DNA from: Microcoleus sp. FACHB-1515
GTDB taxonomy: Bacteria > Cyanobacteriota > Cyanobacteriia > Elainellales > Elainellaceae
NCBI RefSeq assembly: GCF_014696105.1
Contig: NZ_JACJPO010000015.1
Coordinates: forward strand, 62,001 to 126,000
Length of the DNA: 64,000 bases
Direction: 5' to 3'
The translations under genes were made by a program, and so were the position numbers. Positions within the stretch are counted from its first letter, which is position 1; the number at the start of each line of letters is the position of its first letter. Shown in pieces: positions 8,087 to 17,092 of the stretch. The notes under the pieces are model-generated. The model was not told the DNA's origin. It searched no databases and saw only the letters and a list, made by a program, of their open reading frames with translations.

Positions 8087-10429
8087 CTACTGGCCGCGCG
8101 TCGTGCCGCGATCGAGAATTTGTTGCGTTTCGCGCCCGGGCGTGTAGCTGTAGCCAAACACGGCGCGATCGCTGTCGTCCAAAATCTGCGGCGTCAGCAG
8201 AATGATCACCTCGTTGCGCTGATTTTCGCGCTCGGTGCTTCTGAAGAGCGCACCCAAAAGGGGAATGTCGCCCAAGATCGGAATTTTGGTGACGGTGGTT
8301 TGGTCGCGCTCCTGGATGATGCCCGAAAGGATCAGCGTTTGGCCGTCGCGAACTCGGATGCGGCCTGAGTTGAGTTCTCGCACTGCCAGCAGATTAATCT
8401 GGGTGTCTTGAAATTCGCGGGTGTCGGCGATCGAAGTAACCCTAGGAATAAGCGTAAGCGTGACAAAGCCATTGTCATCAATGCGATCGACTCGAACAGA
8501 TAACCTGACACCCGCTTCATCTAGCGCAAGCTCCGTTGTGGCCCGCCCTGTCTCATCATCAAAGGTCGTAATGATGTTGATGGGAACCTGCTGCGTCAGT
8601 CGTACAACAGCTTCTTGGCCTTCTTGCACCACAACGGTCGGATCGGTGAGAATCTTAGCGTTGCCGCTGATGATCTGCGCCTGCAAGCTGGCTAAGAAGC
8701 GAGTCGGATAGCGGAAAAGCTGCGGTAGGCCAAACGTGGTTTGGCCTTCTTGCTGCTCGGTGATGCCTGGAAGGAACGGATTGTCTTCTGTGCCAAACGG
8801 CGGACGAGCTTGCGAATCTGGGTCGCTGAAGGCGGCATCGTCGTTTGGATCAATAAACGGCTCCACGTCATCCACACCGGGCGGAAACGGAGTCGCGGTA
8901 ATTGGCGGACTCAGCCGACTGCCCGTGACATCCGCCTGACTCGGCGGATTGACGCCCCCAAAGTTAAAGCTGGCCGCACCGCCATCACTGGTAAAGAAGC
9001 CATCACCCACACCAAACGAAAAGCTGGTGCCAAAATCTTCAGTTGCCAGCAGGTTGACATCCACAATCCGCACGTTGACGGCAACCTGACGCTGGCGCAA
9101 ATCAAGCTGCGCCAAGATTTCCGAAGCAAGCTCGACTCGGCGCGGTGTCCCGATCAAGGTGATCGTGTTGAGGCGCGTATCGGTCGTGACAGATAAGCCT
9201 TGCAGCAACAGTGGTGCGTTGCCCTGAGTCGCTCGCAGGTTCAAAATTTCTGGTGTTCGCAATTCGATCGTTCGGGCGGCGGCTCCTTCGCCAACTGTTT
9301 GAATCTCAACGCGGGTAATCGGAATTTGCGTTTCGGCTCCCTGCGCCGTCAGCACGTTGGCGGCATCGTTGACGCTGACCTGGTTGAGTCGCAAGCTGCG
9401 GGCGATCACGTTGCGGGCGGCATCCGGCAGGCGCGGTCCCACAAAGATCGTGCGGCCTTGGCGATTTGCTTCCAGTCCGCTAATCCGCAGCACGTAGTTA
9501 AACACGTTTTGCACCGGTTCGTTCTCAATGTCCAGCGAGATGCGCGTGTCGCCGCCTTGTCCGGCTGCGCCTGCCTGAGCTGGATCGATTACGCCTCCGG
9601 CAGCATCTTGGCCGACAGTTGGACTGATGTAGGCCACGTTTAACCCGGCAGCGCGAGCCAGCAGCGAAAGCACATCGCGAACGGGCGCATCGCGCAGCAC
9701 CAAGCGCGGCACCAATTCACCCGTGCCCAGATCGATCGCCTCTGAAGACGCATCCACGTTCGAGACGGCAATATCGCCCAAAGGCGGCGCGATCGCTCGT
9801 GATTGAAGCGGGGGTGTATAAGCTCCCGTATTCAACGGAGCCGGAATCGGCACACCATCAATGCTGATTCCGGGGTTGGGCACAAGAACATCGGGCGCGG
9901 GCACTTGGGGCGGAATGGCCGGAGCAGGTGCTTGAGCGGGAGGTGGGGCTTGGGCGATCGTCGCTTCGGGCAAAGCAGCGGGCGCGGGTGGCCCAACTGG
10001 AGGCACGGCAGCACTGGGCGCAGCAGCACCAGAACTGGGCAGAAGGCTGAGGACAACGCCCGCATCCGACTGGCCGATTTGCCCAACCGGAGCGCCTGCC
10101 TCGCCATTGACCGTAATCCGCACGCTGTTTTCGTCAAGCTGGTTGACGACGACCGAGCTGATGCCGGGAGCCGGATTGTTTTGCAAAAAGCCGTTGCCCT
10201 GCGGTAGACGTAGCTGCGTATTCACCACATCGGCAATTAAAGCGTTGCCGCGACTGACGGTGAACACCTGCGGGCGATCGCCATCTTGTGTTTGCAGCAC
10301 CAAATTGACGCCGCCGTTGGCAGGGCTAAGCTGCACTCCGGTAACCTGTGTGGCTTGTGCCCAAGCGGGCTGCGCGGCAAACAGTGCGATCGCACTGCCC
10401 ACCATGCTTTGAAGTCCGAGTCGTTTCAC
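8087..10429 (-). CDS. pilQ: Type IV pilus secretin PilQ
   Basis: Outer-membrane secretin forming the pore for type IV pili (motility, DNA uptake). The 780-residue protein has a signal peptide (MKRLGLQSMVGSAIALFAAQPAWAQ), one AMIN domain at about 28-130 that would bind peptidoglycan, and a long Pro/Ala-rich linker at 135-195. An STN/N0-like domain (LVLRDAPVRDVLSLLARAAG), secretin N-domains and the C-terminal secretin core follow, with IPILGDIPLLGALFRS and NEVIILLTPQIL. It is last in the pilM-N-O-Q order. A strong terminator follows. The Asp/Pro-rich insertion at about 480-560 (FPPGVDDVEPFIDPNDD) looks like a variable loop. Confidence 0.96.
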   Translation of the reverse strand: MKRLGLQSMVGSAIALFAAQPAWAQATQVTGVQLSPANGGVNLVLQTQDGDRPQVFTVSRGNALIADVVNTQLRLPQGNGFLQNNPAPGISSVVVNQLDENSVRITVNGEAGAPVGQIGQSDAGVVLSLLPSSGAAAPSAAVPPVGPPAPAALPEATIAQAPPPAQAPAPAIPPQVPAPDVLVPNPGISIDGVPIPAPLNTGAYTPPLQSRAIAPPLGDIAVSNVDASSEAIDLGTGELVPRLVLRDAPVRDVLSLLARAAGLNVAYISPTVGQDAAGGVIDPAQAGAAGQGGDTRISLDIENEPVQNVFNYVLRISGLEANRQGRTIFVGPRLPDAARNVIARSLRLNQVSVNDAANVLTAQGAETQIPITRVEIQTVGEGAAARTIELRTPEILNLRATQGNAPLLLQGLSVTTDTRLNTITLIGTPRRVELASEILAQLDLRQRQVAVNVRIVDVNLLATEDFGTSFSFGVGDGFFTSDGGAASFNFGGVNPPSQADVTGSRLSPPITATPFPPGVDDVEPFIDPNDDAAFSDPDSQARPPFGTEDNPFLPGITEQQEGQTTFGLPQLFRYPTRFLASLQAQIISGNAKILTDPTVVVQEGQEAVVRLTQQVPINIITTFDDETGRATTELALDEAGVRLSVRVDRIDDNGFVTLTLIPRVTSIADTREFQDTQINLLAVRELNSGRIRVRDGQTLILSGIIQERDQTTVTKIPILGDIPLLGALFRSTERENQRNEVIILLTPQILDDSDRAVFGYSYTPGRETQQILDRGTTRGQ

Positions 10430-10474
10430 AGTTCACTCCTCCTTATCATTACCAGGCGATGAATCGAACGTGGC

Positions 10475-11341
10475 CTACGGCGCGGGAGACGCAGCAGGCG
10501 ATGCGGTTCCGTCTGCCGGAGCCACCGTGCCATCAGCGGGAGCCGTACCATCAGCCGGAGCCACCGTACCATCAGCCGGAGCCGTCCCGTCTGCCGGGGC
10601 GGGTGATGCTGCGGGTGTTGGGTCGGTCGGCACTAAACCGATCAGTTGAAACGAAGTGGTGATTCTTGTTTCGGGCTGTCCGGTGGGCGTCAGGCGGCCT
10701 TGCGAATTGAGGCGGATCGCCTGCGTTGCCGAGTCAAGCTGCGAGTTGAAGTTCCGCACAACCAGCAGCGGCTGCAACCGTTCGATGTTGCGAATAATCG
10801 ATTCGGTCTGCGCGTAGCTGCCTTTCATTTCCACGTCATACACGCGAGCGTTGATGCGGTTGTTCATCTCTGGCCCCAGCGAACCATCGGTCACAACGCC
10901 CGACTGTTCCTCATTCAAATCGAACTTGGACAACGTGGCGCGGCGATCGGGGTCTTGAATGCCCGCATTCACCGCTTGCACCCGCGCATTGATATCGAGC
11001 AAGAGCGTATCGAGACTTTCTTGGTTGGCAAACAGCGTCCGCACGTCGGCGTTTAGCTGCTGTTCGCGCTGCAAGTTGGCTCTGGCTTCATCAAGGCGGC
11101 GCTGAATTTCGGCGCGATCGACCAGTTGCGATCGCTTGGTGTCAGCTTCTTGCTGAAGCGCCTGATTTTCTTGCCAAGCGGGTTGCACCAGTCGGGTGAG
11201 CAAAAATGCCGCCAGCCCAAAACCCGCCAGTGCTGCCAGAACACCGACGACCGGAGGCGTCATCCGAATGCCAAAGACGACGGGAACATTTGGCTGCTCC
11301 AGCGTGCCGTCACCAGGGGGAATGTAGTCGCCAGCCGTCAT
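10475..11341 (-). CDS. pilO: Type IV pilus assembly protein PilO with ADGT-repeat tail
   Basis: Bitopic inner-membrane protein of the pilus alignment complex, partner of PilN. A short cytosolic N-terminus precedes one transmembrane helix at about 30-52 (VVGVLAALAGFGLAAFLLT), a periplasmic coiled coil at 58-110, and the ferredoxin-like PilO fold ending in TSFQLIGLVP. The last 45 residues are a low-complexity tail with two copies of the 13-residue unit PADGTAPADGTVA plus part of a third, an unusual addition. The ATG overlaps the pilN stop codon by four bases, showing translational coupling. Confidence 0.93.
   Translation of the reverse strand: MTAGDYIPPGDGTLEQPNVPVVFGIRMTPPVVGVLAALAGFGLAAFLLTRLVQPAWQENQALQQEADTKRSQLVDRAEIQRRLDEARANLQREQQLNADVRTLFANQESLDTLLLDINARVQAVNAGIQDPDRRATLSKFDLNEEQSGVVTDGSLGPEMNNRINARVYDVEMKGSYAQTESIIRNIERLQPLLVVRNFNSQLDSATQAIRLNSQGRLTPTGQPETRITTSFQLIGLVPTDPTPAASPAPADGTAPADGTVAPADGTAPADGTVAPADGTASPAASPAP
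10486..10600 (-). repeat. Tandem repeat coding the PilO Ala-Asp-Gly-Thr tail
   Basis: Short imperfect DNA units of the type CCATCAGCCGGAGCC repeat several times on the plus strand and code ADGTxAP on the minus strand. Such a tract can change length by slippage; the unit keeps the reading frame. Confidence 0.7.
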
Positions 11342-12168
11342 GGGGTTAATACTCCTTTATTACGCAAAGCTTCGATTCGAGCCGCCAGCCCAACGGCCAA
11401 GTTGCGCTCCAGGTCTTGCAGCAGTTCGGAAGCCGGAAGGTCAGTCAGCGTACTTTCGATGCGATACTGCACGACCTGCGGCAGCGTCACTTGAATTTGA
11501 CCGGAATTGCTTTCATCGGCAAATTGAATTTGCGTCGGGTTGTCGATCAGCGTGGCAGACACCAAGCGCGTGTTTTCAGCTTGCAAAAACGGCGATCGCT
11601 GCAAGGTCAACAAAAAGTCATTCACGTCGGAAAACGATCGCGCCTGTCCGACAACGGCGATCGTTGAAGGCGGCGGTTCGGGAACGGCAGGCGCAGCGGC
11701 AGGCGATGAGCCATCAGTGGGCGTGGGACTCGCTTCGGGCGTGGGAGCCGGAGCAGGTGCGGCTTCTTGCGTTTGTTCAACTTGCGACAACTGCACGCCT
11801 GCGGGCACTCGACCTTGAATATCTTGCAAAATCGCCGACCAGGGTTTGATGCGATCGAACACGGTTGCCAAGGCTTGCGAATCCGTTTGCAGAGCGGTCA
11901 CCTGCGCGTTAATCGCATCCACATCTGATTGCAGCGCCTGCACGGTGGCAAGCTGCGTATCAAGCTCGGCAATTTCCGCTCGCAGTTCGCTATTGCGGAA
12001 GTTCAAAAACGCCCAAGCTCCCAAAACCAGCGCCAGCGGAAATACGCCAGCCGCCAAGCCCAGATAAACTGGACGCTGATTTTGGCGCACTTGCTGAGTC
12101 GGCACATAGCTCGACTCGACGGGGCGATCGGTGCGGTCTTTGAGGAAATTAATGTCCAGACTATACAT
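11338..12168 (-). CDS. pilN: Type IV pilus assembly protein PilN
   Basis: Bitopic inner-membrane protein; its N-terminal cytosolic peptide binds PilM and its periplasmic domain pairs with PilO. The frame is open upstream into pilM, but the true start is the ATG at 12168, giving the hallmark N-terminus MYSLDINFLKDR. The protein is 276 residues. A transmembrane helix lies at about 34-54 (YLGLAAGVFPLALVLGAWAF), followed by a coiled coil at 58-100 and the periplasmic fold. A Pro/Ala-rich insert (EASPTPTDGSSPAAAP) sits in the periplasmic part. It begins 19 bases after the pilM stop codon and overlaps pilO by four. Confidence 0.93.
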   Translation of the reverse strand: MYSLDINFLKDRTDRPVESSYVPTQQVRQNQRPVYLGLAAGVFPLALVLGAWAFLNFRNSELRAEIAELDTQLATVQALQSDVDAINAQVTALQTDSQALATVFDRIKPWSAILQDIQGRVPAGVQLSQVEQTQEAAPAPAPTPEASPTPTDGSSPAAAPAVPEPPPSTIAVVGQARSFSDVNDFLLTLQRSPFLQAENTRLVSATLIDNPTQIQFADESNSGQIQVTLPQVVQYRIESTLTDLPASELLQDLERNLAVGLAARIEALRNKGVLTP

Positions 12169-12187
12169 AACGATTTTCTCTTTGGAA

Positions 12188-13300
12188 CTACCACGCCTCT
12201 CGCAAACCCAGCCCCAGCACAACCGCCAAGCTTGGCCGCTGCGTGGGCGCAATTTCCTGATCGGTTTCCAGTGAAATTGCCGCGATCGGATCGACCTGAC
12301 TGGCAGGCAAACTGAGCCGCTGCGAGAAAAATTCATCCAACTGCCCGATCGATGCACCCGGTCCGGCCAGCAACAACTGCGCCACTTCGAGATTTTCCCC
12401 TTGGTTGAGATAGAAATCGATCGATCGGCGCAGTTCGTCGGCCAGTTCGCCCAAAATTCGCAGCATTGCCGCCGTTCCCGGATTCGTACCGCCCATTTTG
12501 GGCACGCCCACGCTGTCCATTGGCGTAATTGGAACGGTCATGCCTTGCAGCAAATCGGTGTTGCGCGAGGGCGGCAGATTCATCGCTCGGCTGAGGGCGC
12601 TTTGAATTTGGTAGGTTCCGATCGGAACGGTGCGCGAAAATTGCGGCACGCCGTCCACAACGATCGAAATTTCGGTGTTTTCAAATTCGATATCCACGAT
12701 CGCAGCGGCTTCTTGCGGCGTGAACTGTCTGAGTTGCTCGCGAATGGTGCGAATCAAAGCAAAGCTGCTAATTTCCAAAATATTGATATTAATGCCTGCT
12801 TGCTGAAACGTGCTGATGTAAGAATCGGTGACTTCTTTGCGCGTGGCAACGAGCAACACCTGCACTTTCTCAATGCCGTCATCATCCACAAAAAAGCCGA
12901 GTTTTTGATAGTCCACATCGGCTTCTTCACGCGGAAACGGCAAATACAAACCCGCCTCTTGGTTCAGCACCATTTCGCGCAGTTCGCGATCGTCCAGTTC
13001 AGCCGGAACCGGAATAATCCGCGTCACGGTGTCACGCCCGCCCGGAATTGCCGTTGCTGCCTGCTTGACTTTGAGTTTGCTCGCCGCCATTGTGGACTGC
13101 AAAATGTCGGCCATCGTTGCCGAATCGAGAATTTGCCCTTCTTGAAAGACGCCTTCGGGCACTTCGGCAGAGGCCAGCGTCACAAGCTGAAAGCCTTGGC
13201 CTTTGCGCTTGAGTCGGGCGATATTGACTCGCTCAGGCGTGAGTTCAATCCCGACACCTTTGGCTTGATTGGGAATCAGACCTTTGAATCTGCTAAACAC
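12188..13300 (-). CDS. pilM: Type IV pilus assembly protein PilM
   Basis: Cytosolic actin-like ATPase of the pilus alignment complex, recruited by PilN. The 370-residue protein has GVGIELTPERVNIARLKR (phosphate 1), DIEFENTEISIVVDG (phosphate 2 and the strand after it) and LLLAGPGASIGQLDEFF (adenosine motif), the FtsA/PilM pattern. The start codon is GTG at 13300. It heads the pilMNOQ operon, and the long gap upstream must carry the promoter. PilP is not found in the window, in line with cyanobacterial operons. Confidence 0.94.
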   Translation of the reverse strand: MFSRFKGLIPNQAKGVGIELTPERVNIARLKRKGQGFQLVTLASAEVPEGVFQEGQILDSATMADILQSTMAASKLKVKQAATAIPGGRDTVTRIIPVPAELDDRELREMVLNQEAGLYLPFPREEADVDYQKLGFFVDDDGIEKVQVLLVATRKEVTDSYISTFQQAGININILEISSFALIRTIREQLRQFTPQEAAAIVDIEFENTEISIVVDGVPQFSRTVPIGTYQIQSALSRAMNLPPSRNTDLLQGMTVPITPMDSVGVPKMGGTNPGTAAMLRILGELADELRRSIDFYLNQGENLEVAQLLLAGPGASIGQLDEFFSQRLSLPASQVDPIAAISLETDQEIAPTQRPSLAVVLGLGLREAW

Positions 13301-14347
13301 CGTTTTGTCCGCTCATTGAGAAATTGGAAAGCGACCTGCAAGCACTCAAACCTTATCGTTCGCAAATCATGCTCAGATATGGTATCTCACTTTAATTCAA
13401 CTAACGAAGATTGCGATCGCTCAGTCGCAATCGATTTGATCTTTGTGAATATCCACCGCCAGATTTCACCGGGACTTCGTTTTGCAATCGCCAGCGGGGA
13501 TCGCAGCAACCGCTAACTACTTTAAGTTTTGTCCGGATCGTTTCCCTGCCGCTGTCCTAGCGTTGCTCGTTTGGCTCGAAGCCTGACCGACCGTAGTGAT
13601 AGTGTCGGCTGATTGAGTCGCAAACTGGGTCAACTGCATTTCGATCGCGCTTCGCCGCTGCTAGAAAATATTTTGTCAGAGCAAAAAGGCGATCGATTCT
13701 TGCTTGGCGAACAGTTTGCTTTGGCGGATGAATTGGGGGCAGCGACCGGATGCGACAAATGGCACAGGCGATCGATCAATTCAGCGGCAGCATGAATACT
13801 TTATTCCTCCTTAAAAACAGTTAATTTTACCTGCAATATTACCCACTCTTTTTACAAAATGAGTACAATTGGACAAAATTTAGCAGAAATAAGGGACATT
13901 GACGCAAACAATCTTCCCAATTTGCAATTTTTTTGGCAAAAAAGAGAAAAACATTTCCAATCAGCCTCAAGCGATCGCGATTGGCCTTAGAAAAACACCA
14001 CCGATCTACAGGATTGAGCGATCGATCGCTGCTTGCAATTAGCGATCAAAAGCAATCGACTCGTTGCAAGCGAGCAACTGAATCTTTGACCTGAAATTAG
14101 ATTGGAGCGGACAAGAACGCAAGTCCCCGAACATAAAGTTTTGCTTAAAGTAAAAAAACATACATTTCATTCCGTGTTGAAGCGTTGTCTAGAATTGAAA
14201 TTTAGCCAATGCTGATTGAATCGGTGTGCAGTACAAATTTTTCGTCCGGGCACGAAATATCATGCTTTGACAGAATCATGCCTCTGACCCAGCTTGACGT
14301 TAAATTCGGCATGACGCGATCACAGCAGCAGCTAGGGAGTTGAGCAG
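13301..14347. other. Long intergenic region upstream of pilM
   Basis: About 1 kb without a convincing intact gene. It carries the pilM promoter region on the minus strand and the upstream region of the DUF2993 gene on the plus strand. 13800-14330 is clearly more AT-rich than the flanks. On the minus strand a perfect Shine-Dalgarno (AAGGAGG, near 13812) stands before an ATG at 13793, but that frame stops after five codons. The possible GST remnant at 13613-13795 is listed separately. Confidence 0.6.
13613..13795 (+). pseudogene. Possible glutathione S-transferase C-domain remnant
   Basis: A 60-codon open frame whose middle reads LLENILSEQKGDRFLLGEQFALAD. This matches the well-known GST C-terminal pattern (LE..L....FLxGxxFxLAD) before the similarity ends abruptly. 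No start with a ribosome-binding site, no N-terminal thioredoxin domain and no continuation are seen. It may be a decayed gene fragment or chance similarity; I cannot tell without a search. Confidence 0.3.
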
Positions 14348-15142
14348 ATGGACTTTTTGACAATTTTGCTTTCTGTTTTGATCGGCCTGGTCGCTCCAGT
14401 CGGTTTTGTCAGCGATCGCCTGCTCGAAAATCAAATTCGCCAGCAGTTTGACTCGGTTGAAGATTTGCAGGTTCGTGTGGATAATCGGCCAACCTATCAA
14501 CTGCTGCAAGGCCGAGTCGATCGCATCCGCATTGCCGGAAGCGGCTTGTCGATCGAGCCGTTGCGAATTGCCACACTCGAAGTTGAAACCGATCCGATCG
14601 CCGTTGATCTCGGTGATGAACTGGAGTTGAAAGAACCGCTACAGGCTGGTGTGCGAATCGTGTTAACAGAAGCAGATATCGAGCAGGCGTTGCGATCGCC
14701 GCGAATCCGCAACCTTTTGAACGATCTCAACCTGGGCGAACTGGGCGGCGCAGAATATCAAATTCGCAATCCGCGCCTTCAGCTTTTGGCAGGCGATCGA
14801 ATTCGGCTGCGAGCAATTTTGCAGCAGGAAGATTCATCCGAGCAGCTAGCGATCGATTTGCGATCGGGAATTCGCGTTGTTGCAGGTCGGCAATTGCAGT
14901 TTGATTCACCGACCGCAACGCTGAATGGCGAATCGATTCCCGATCGCCTTGTCGAAGGATTTGCCAGCGGAATTAGTCAGCGCTTTGATCTGCAAAACTT
15001 CGAGGAAGCTGGCCTGACTGCTCGCATTTTGCAACTAAATATCAGCGAGGAACGAATCGAGCTTGCGGCTTTTGTGCGGATTGAACCGGAATCAGATTTG
15101 CTAGGACAAACGGCGATCGAACCTCTGACCGCAGCGCGATAG
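14348..15142 (+). CDS. DUF2993 / LmeA-family phospholipid-binding protein
   Basis: A 264-residue protein with an N-terminal hydrophobic helix (FLTILLSVLIGLVAPVGFVS) that should act as an uncleaved anchor or signal. A beta-rich DUF2993 domain follows, in which strands alternate around motifs such as LQGRVDRIRIAGSGLSIEPL. Family members bind lipid in the cell envelope (LmeA in mycobacteria); cyanobacterial members are numerous and poorly studied. The ATG is preceded by an AGGGAG-like site. A GerMN-domain gene follows in the same direction about 90 bases downstream, so the two may be co-transcribed. Confidence 0.82.
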   Translation: MDFLTILLSVLIGLVAPVGFVSDRLLENQIRQQFDSVEDLQVRVDNRPTYQLLQGRVDRIRIAGSGLSIEPLRIATLEVETDPIAVDLGDELELKEPLQAGVRIVLTEADIEQALRSPRIRNLLNDLNLGELGGAEYQIRNPRLQLLAGDRIRLRAILQQEDSSEQLAIDLRSGIRVVAGRQLQFDSPTATLNGESIPDRLVEGFASGISQRFDLQNFEEAGLTARILQLNISEERIELAAFVRIEPESDLLGQTAIEPLTAAR

Positions 15143-15228
15143 TTTCCACCGTGCAACTGTTTACAATTTCAGGAATCAAAGGTGGCATCGCTGTAATTAA
15201 CAGTTCGATCGTGTTAGGAGTTCCTTCG

Positions 15229-15939
15229 ATGCAAGACCAACATTCCGATTCGCCATCTCCTCGCTTCGGCTGGCTACGTCGATCGCCGTTTAGCCTGGCT
15301 GCCGCTGTGACTGCGATCGCGCTGGCAGGCGGCAGCGGCACAGCTTGGTGGGTGATGAACTCCGCAAAAGCGCCCGCTCCTGTCGTCAGTCCGACTGCAC
15401 CCAGTCCGCAGGCGATCGCACCGCCTGCCCCTGCCGCGCCTCAAACCTCTTCAGAACCTGGCATCGCTCAGTCGCCCACTGCCCCAACTGCTACGCCTGC
15501 CGCCCCAACAGCAGAACAAACCGTTCAGGTTTACTGGCTCAAAGACGAAGGCGGACAGCTTAAATTAGTTGCCGCTCCGATCGCCGTGACCGCCGAGCAG
15601 CCTGAAGCCCGCTTGCGATCGGCATTAGAAGCTTTGCTGAACGATGCTCCTGCTTCCGATGCTGCCTCAACGATTCCGCAAGGCACGCAGCTACGCAGCG
15701 TTGAAATTCGACCCGATGGCGTTCACGTCGATTTGTCGGCTGACTTTAAAGTGGGCGGCGGCAGTACGTCGATGAGCGGACGACTGGGGCAAATCGTTTA
15801 TACGGCCACAACGATCGATCCGGGTGCAAAGGTGTGGATTTCGATTGACGGTGAACCGCTCGAAGTGCTGGGCGGCGAAGGTCTCATCGTCGATCAGCCG
15901 ATGACCCGTCAAAGCTTTGACGAGAATTTTGTCCTGTAG
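15229..15939 (+). CDS. GerMN domain membrane-anchored protein
   Basis: A 236-residue protein. The ATG at 15229 follows AGGAG (15216-15220) by eight bases, so an in-frame start at 15151 is rejected. Layout: a cytosolic N-tail, one transmembrane helix at about 26-46 (PFSLAAAVTAIALAGGSGTAWW), a Pro/Ala-rich spacer to about 100, then a GerMN (sporulation and spore germination) domain with VQVYWLKDEGGQLKLV and a terminal VDQPMTRQSFDENF motif. In cyanobacteria this domain is probably an extracytoplasmic sugar- or peptidoglycan-associated module; the exact role is unknown. It is convergent with the SpoIIM-family gene, nine bases away. Confidence 0.82.
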   Translation: MQDQHSDSPSPRFGWLRRSPFSLAAAVTAIALAGGSGTAWWVMNSAKAPAPVVSPTAPSPQAIAPPAPAAPQTSSEPGIAQSPTAPTATPAAPTAEQTVQVYWLKDEGGQLKLVAAPIAVTAEQPEARLRSALEALLNDAPASDAASTIPQGTQLRSVEIRPDGVHVDLSADFKVGGGSTSMSGRLGQIVYTATTIDPGAKVWISIDGEPLEVLGGEGLIVDQPMTRQSFDENFVL

Positions 15940-15948
15940 CGATCGAAG

Positions 15949-16938
15949 TTAGCCTGCGATTTCAGAATCGATCGATTGCGATCGCGTCGGGCGTCGCAGG
16001 TTGAAATAGAAAATGAGGGCAAGAAATAATGCCGTTCCAATAAAATAGCGAATCGCTTCAGGAATGGCAGGATTGGGTGAAACAAATCCTTCAATGATGC
16101 CTGCAACAATTAGCATCGGCACAATTCCATAAACAAGCTGGGCTGCCTGCAATCCATAAACGCGAACGGCATCTTTGCGGCGCAGTTTGCCAGGAAACAA
16201 AATGCCTCTGGCAATTAGCAATCCGGCTGCACCCGAAAGGAAGATGGCAGGCAGTTCCAGCGAGCCATGCGGAAACACAAACGCCCAAAACGGATAAGCC
16301 AAATTGCCTTGACTCACGAGCGTAGCGATCGCCCCAATCAGCAATCCGTTCAAAAATAAAACAAAGATTGTAAACAGTCCCAACGTCATGCCGCCCGCGA
16401 TCGCCCGAAAGCAAACTGCCAAGTTATTCACCATAATTTGACTCGATGCGGTTGGCTCATTTCCTAAGATCGATCCCATCCACAGTTCGCGATCGTCACG
16501 CACCTGAGAAATTAACCGTTCGGGCACAATCAACGGCATAAAATTTGGATCGCGCCACGAAAACCACCAGGCAATTAAGCTTGCGATCACAAATATTGCA
16601 GTGGCGATCGCAATGTATGCCCAAGACTGCCGCACCACAGCAGGCAAACCCCAGCGGTAAAAGTCTTTGACTGCCGCCCATTCTTGCCTGCGCGATCCTT
16701 GATACACCTGACTGTAGCTGCGGGTTGTGAGCAGTTGCAAATCGTGAATCAGCGTTTCACCCACCTGATGCGTGCGGGCGCGGGCGAGATCGGCAGAAAT
16801 CGATCGATACAAACTGGCAAGCTGCTTAATCTCTTCAGTTTGTAGCGACTTTAGCCCCTTTTTCTCGACCTGTGTTAGCAGGGCGTCAAGCTGTTTCCAG
16901 TTCGGCTCGCGGCGGGCAATCCAACGTTTAACATTCAT
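15949..16938 (-). CDS. SpoIIM (stage II sporulation M / DUF95) family membrane protein
   Basis: A 329-residue polytopic protein. A cytosolic N-terminal helical region of about 105 residues (RREPNWKQLDALLTQ ... RSYSQVYQG) is followed by about five membrane helices, including WAYIAIATAIFVIASLIAWW and the SpoIIM core FPHGSLELPAIFLSGAAGLL. Outside sporulating bacteria the family is of unclear function and often sits beside RDD and other membrane proteins, as here (RDD at 17936). Divergent from the membrane protein at 17093, with about 150 bases between them that must hold both promoters. Confidence 0.88.
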   Translation of the reverse strand: MNVKRWIARREPNWKQLDALLTQVEKKGLKSLQTEEIKQLASLYRSISADLARARTHQVGETLIHDLQLLTTRSYSQVYQGSRRQEWAAVKDFYRWGLPAVVRQSWAYIAIATAIFVIASLIAWWFSWRDPNFMPLIVPERLISQVRDDRELWMGSILGNEPTASSQIMVNNLAVCFRAIAGGMTLGLFTIFVLFLNGLLIGAIATLVSQGNLAYPFWAFVFPHGSLELPAIFLSGAAGLLIARGILFPGKLRRKDAVRVYGLQAAQLVYGIVPMLIVAGIIEGFVSPNPAIPEAIRYFIGTALFLALIFYFNLRRPTRSQSIDSEIAG

Positions 16939-17092
16939 AACAATTTTCGGGTTCGACGATCGCCTAGCCTAAGATAGCATCAACCGATTTTGAGTCATAC
17001 CGCGATCGCAACAGCAAAACCAAGCATTCCAGTTCAGGTTCGCTGATGAGAAAGCGAGCGAAATCAACAAGCAATTTCAGGAACATTCACCA

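Noticed and set aside
12401-13516. Long plus-strand open frame (371 codons) opposite pilM
   Set aside because: Antisense to a clearly identified gene; no ribosome-binding site and the composition is a mirror of pilM codons. GC- and CGATCG-rich genes here commonly leave antisense frames open.
13793-13830. Perfect AAGGAGG followed by ATG on the minus strand
   Set aside because: The frame ends after five codons; the alternative frame would need an ATT start. It may be a relic, but no gene can be supported.
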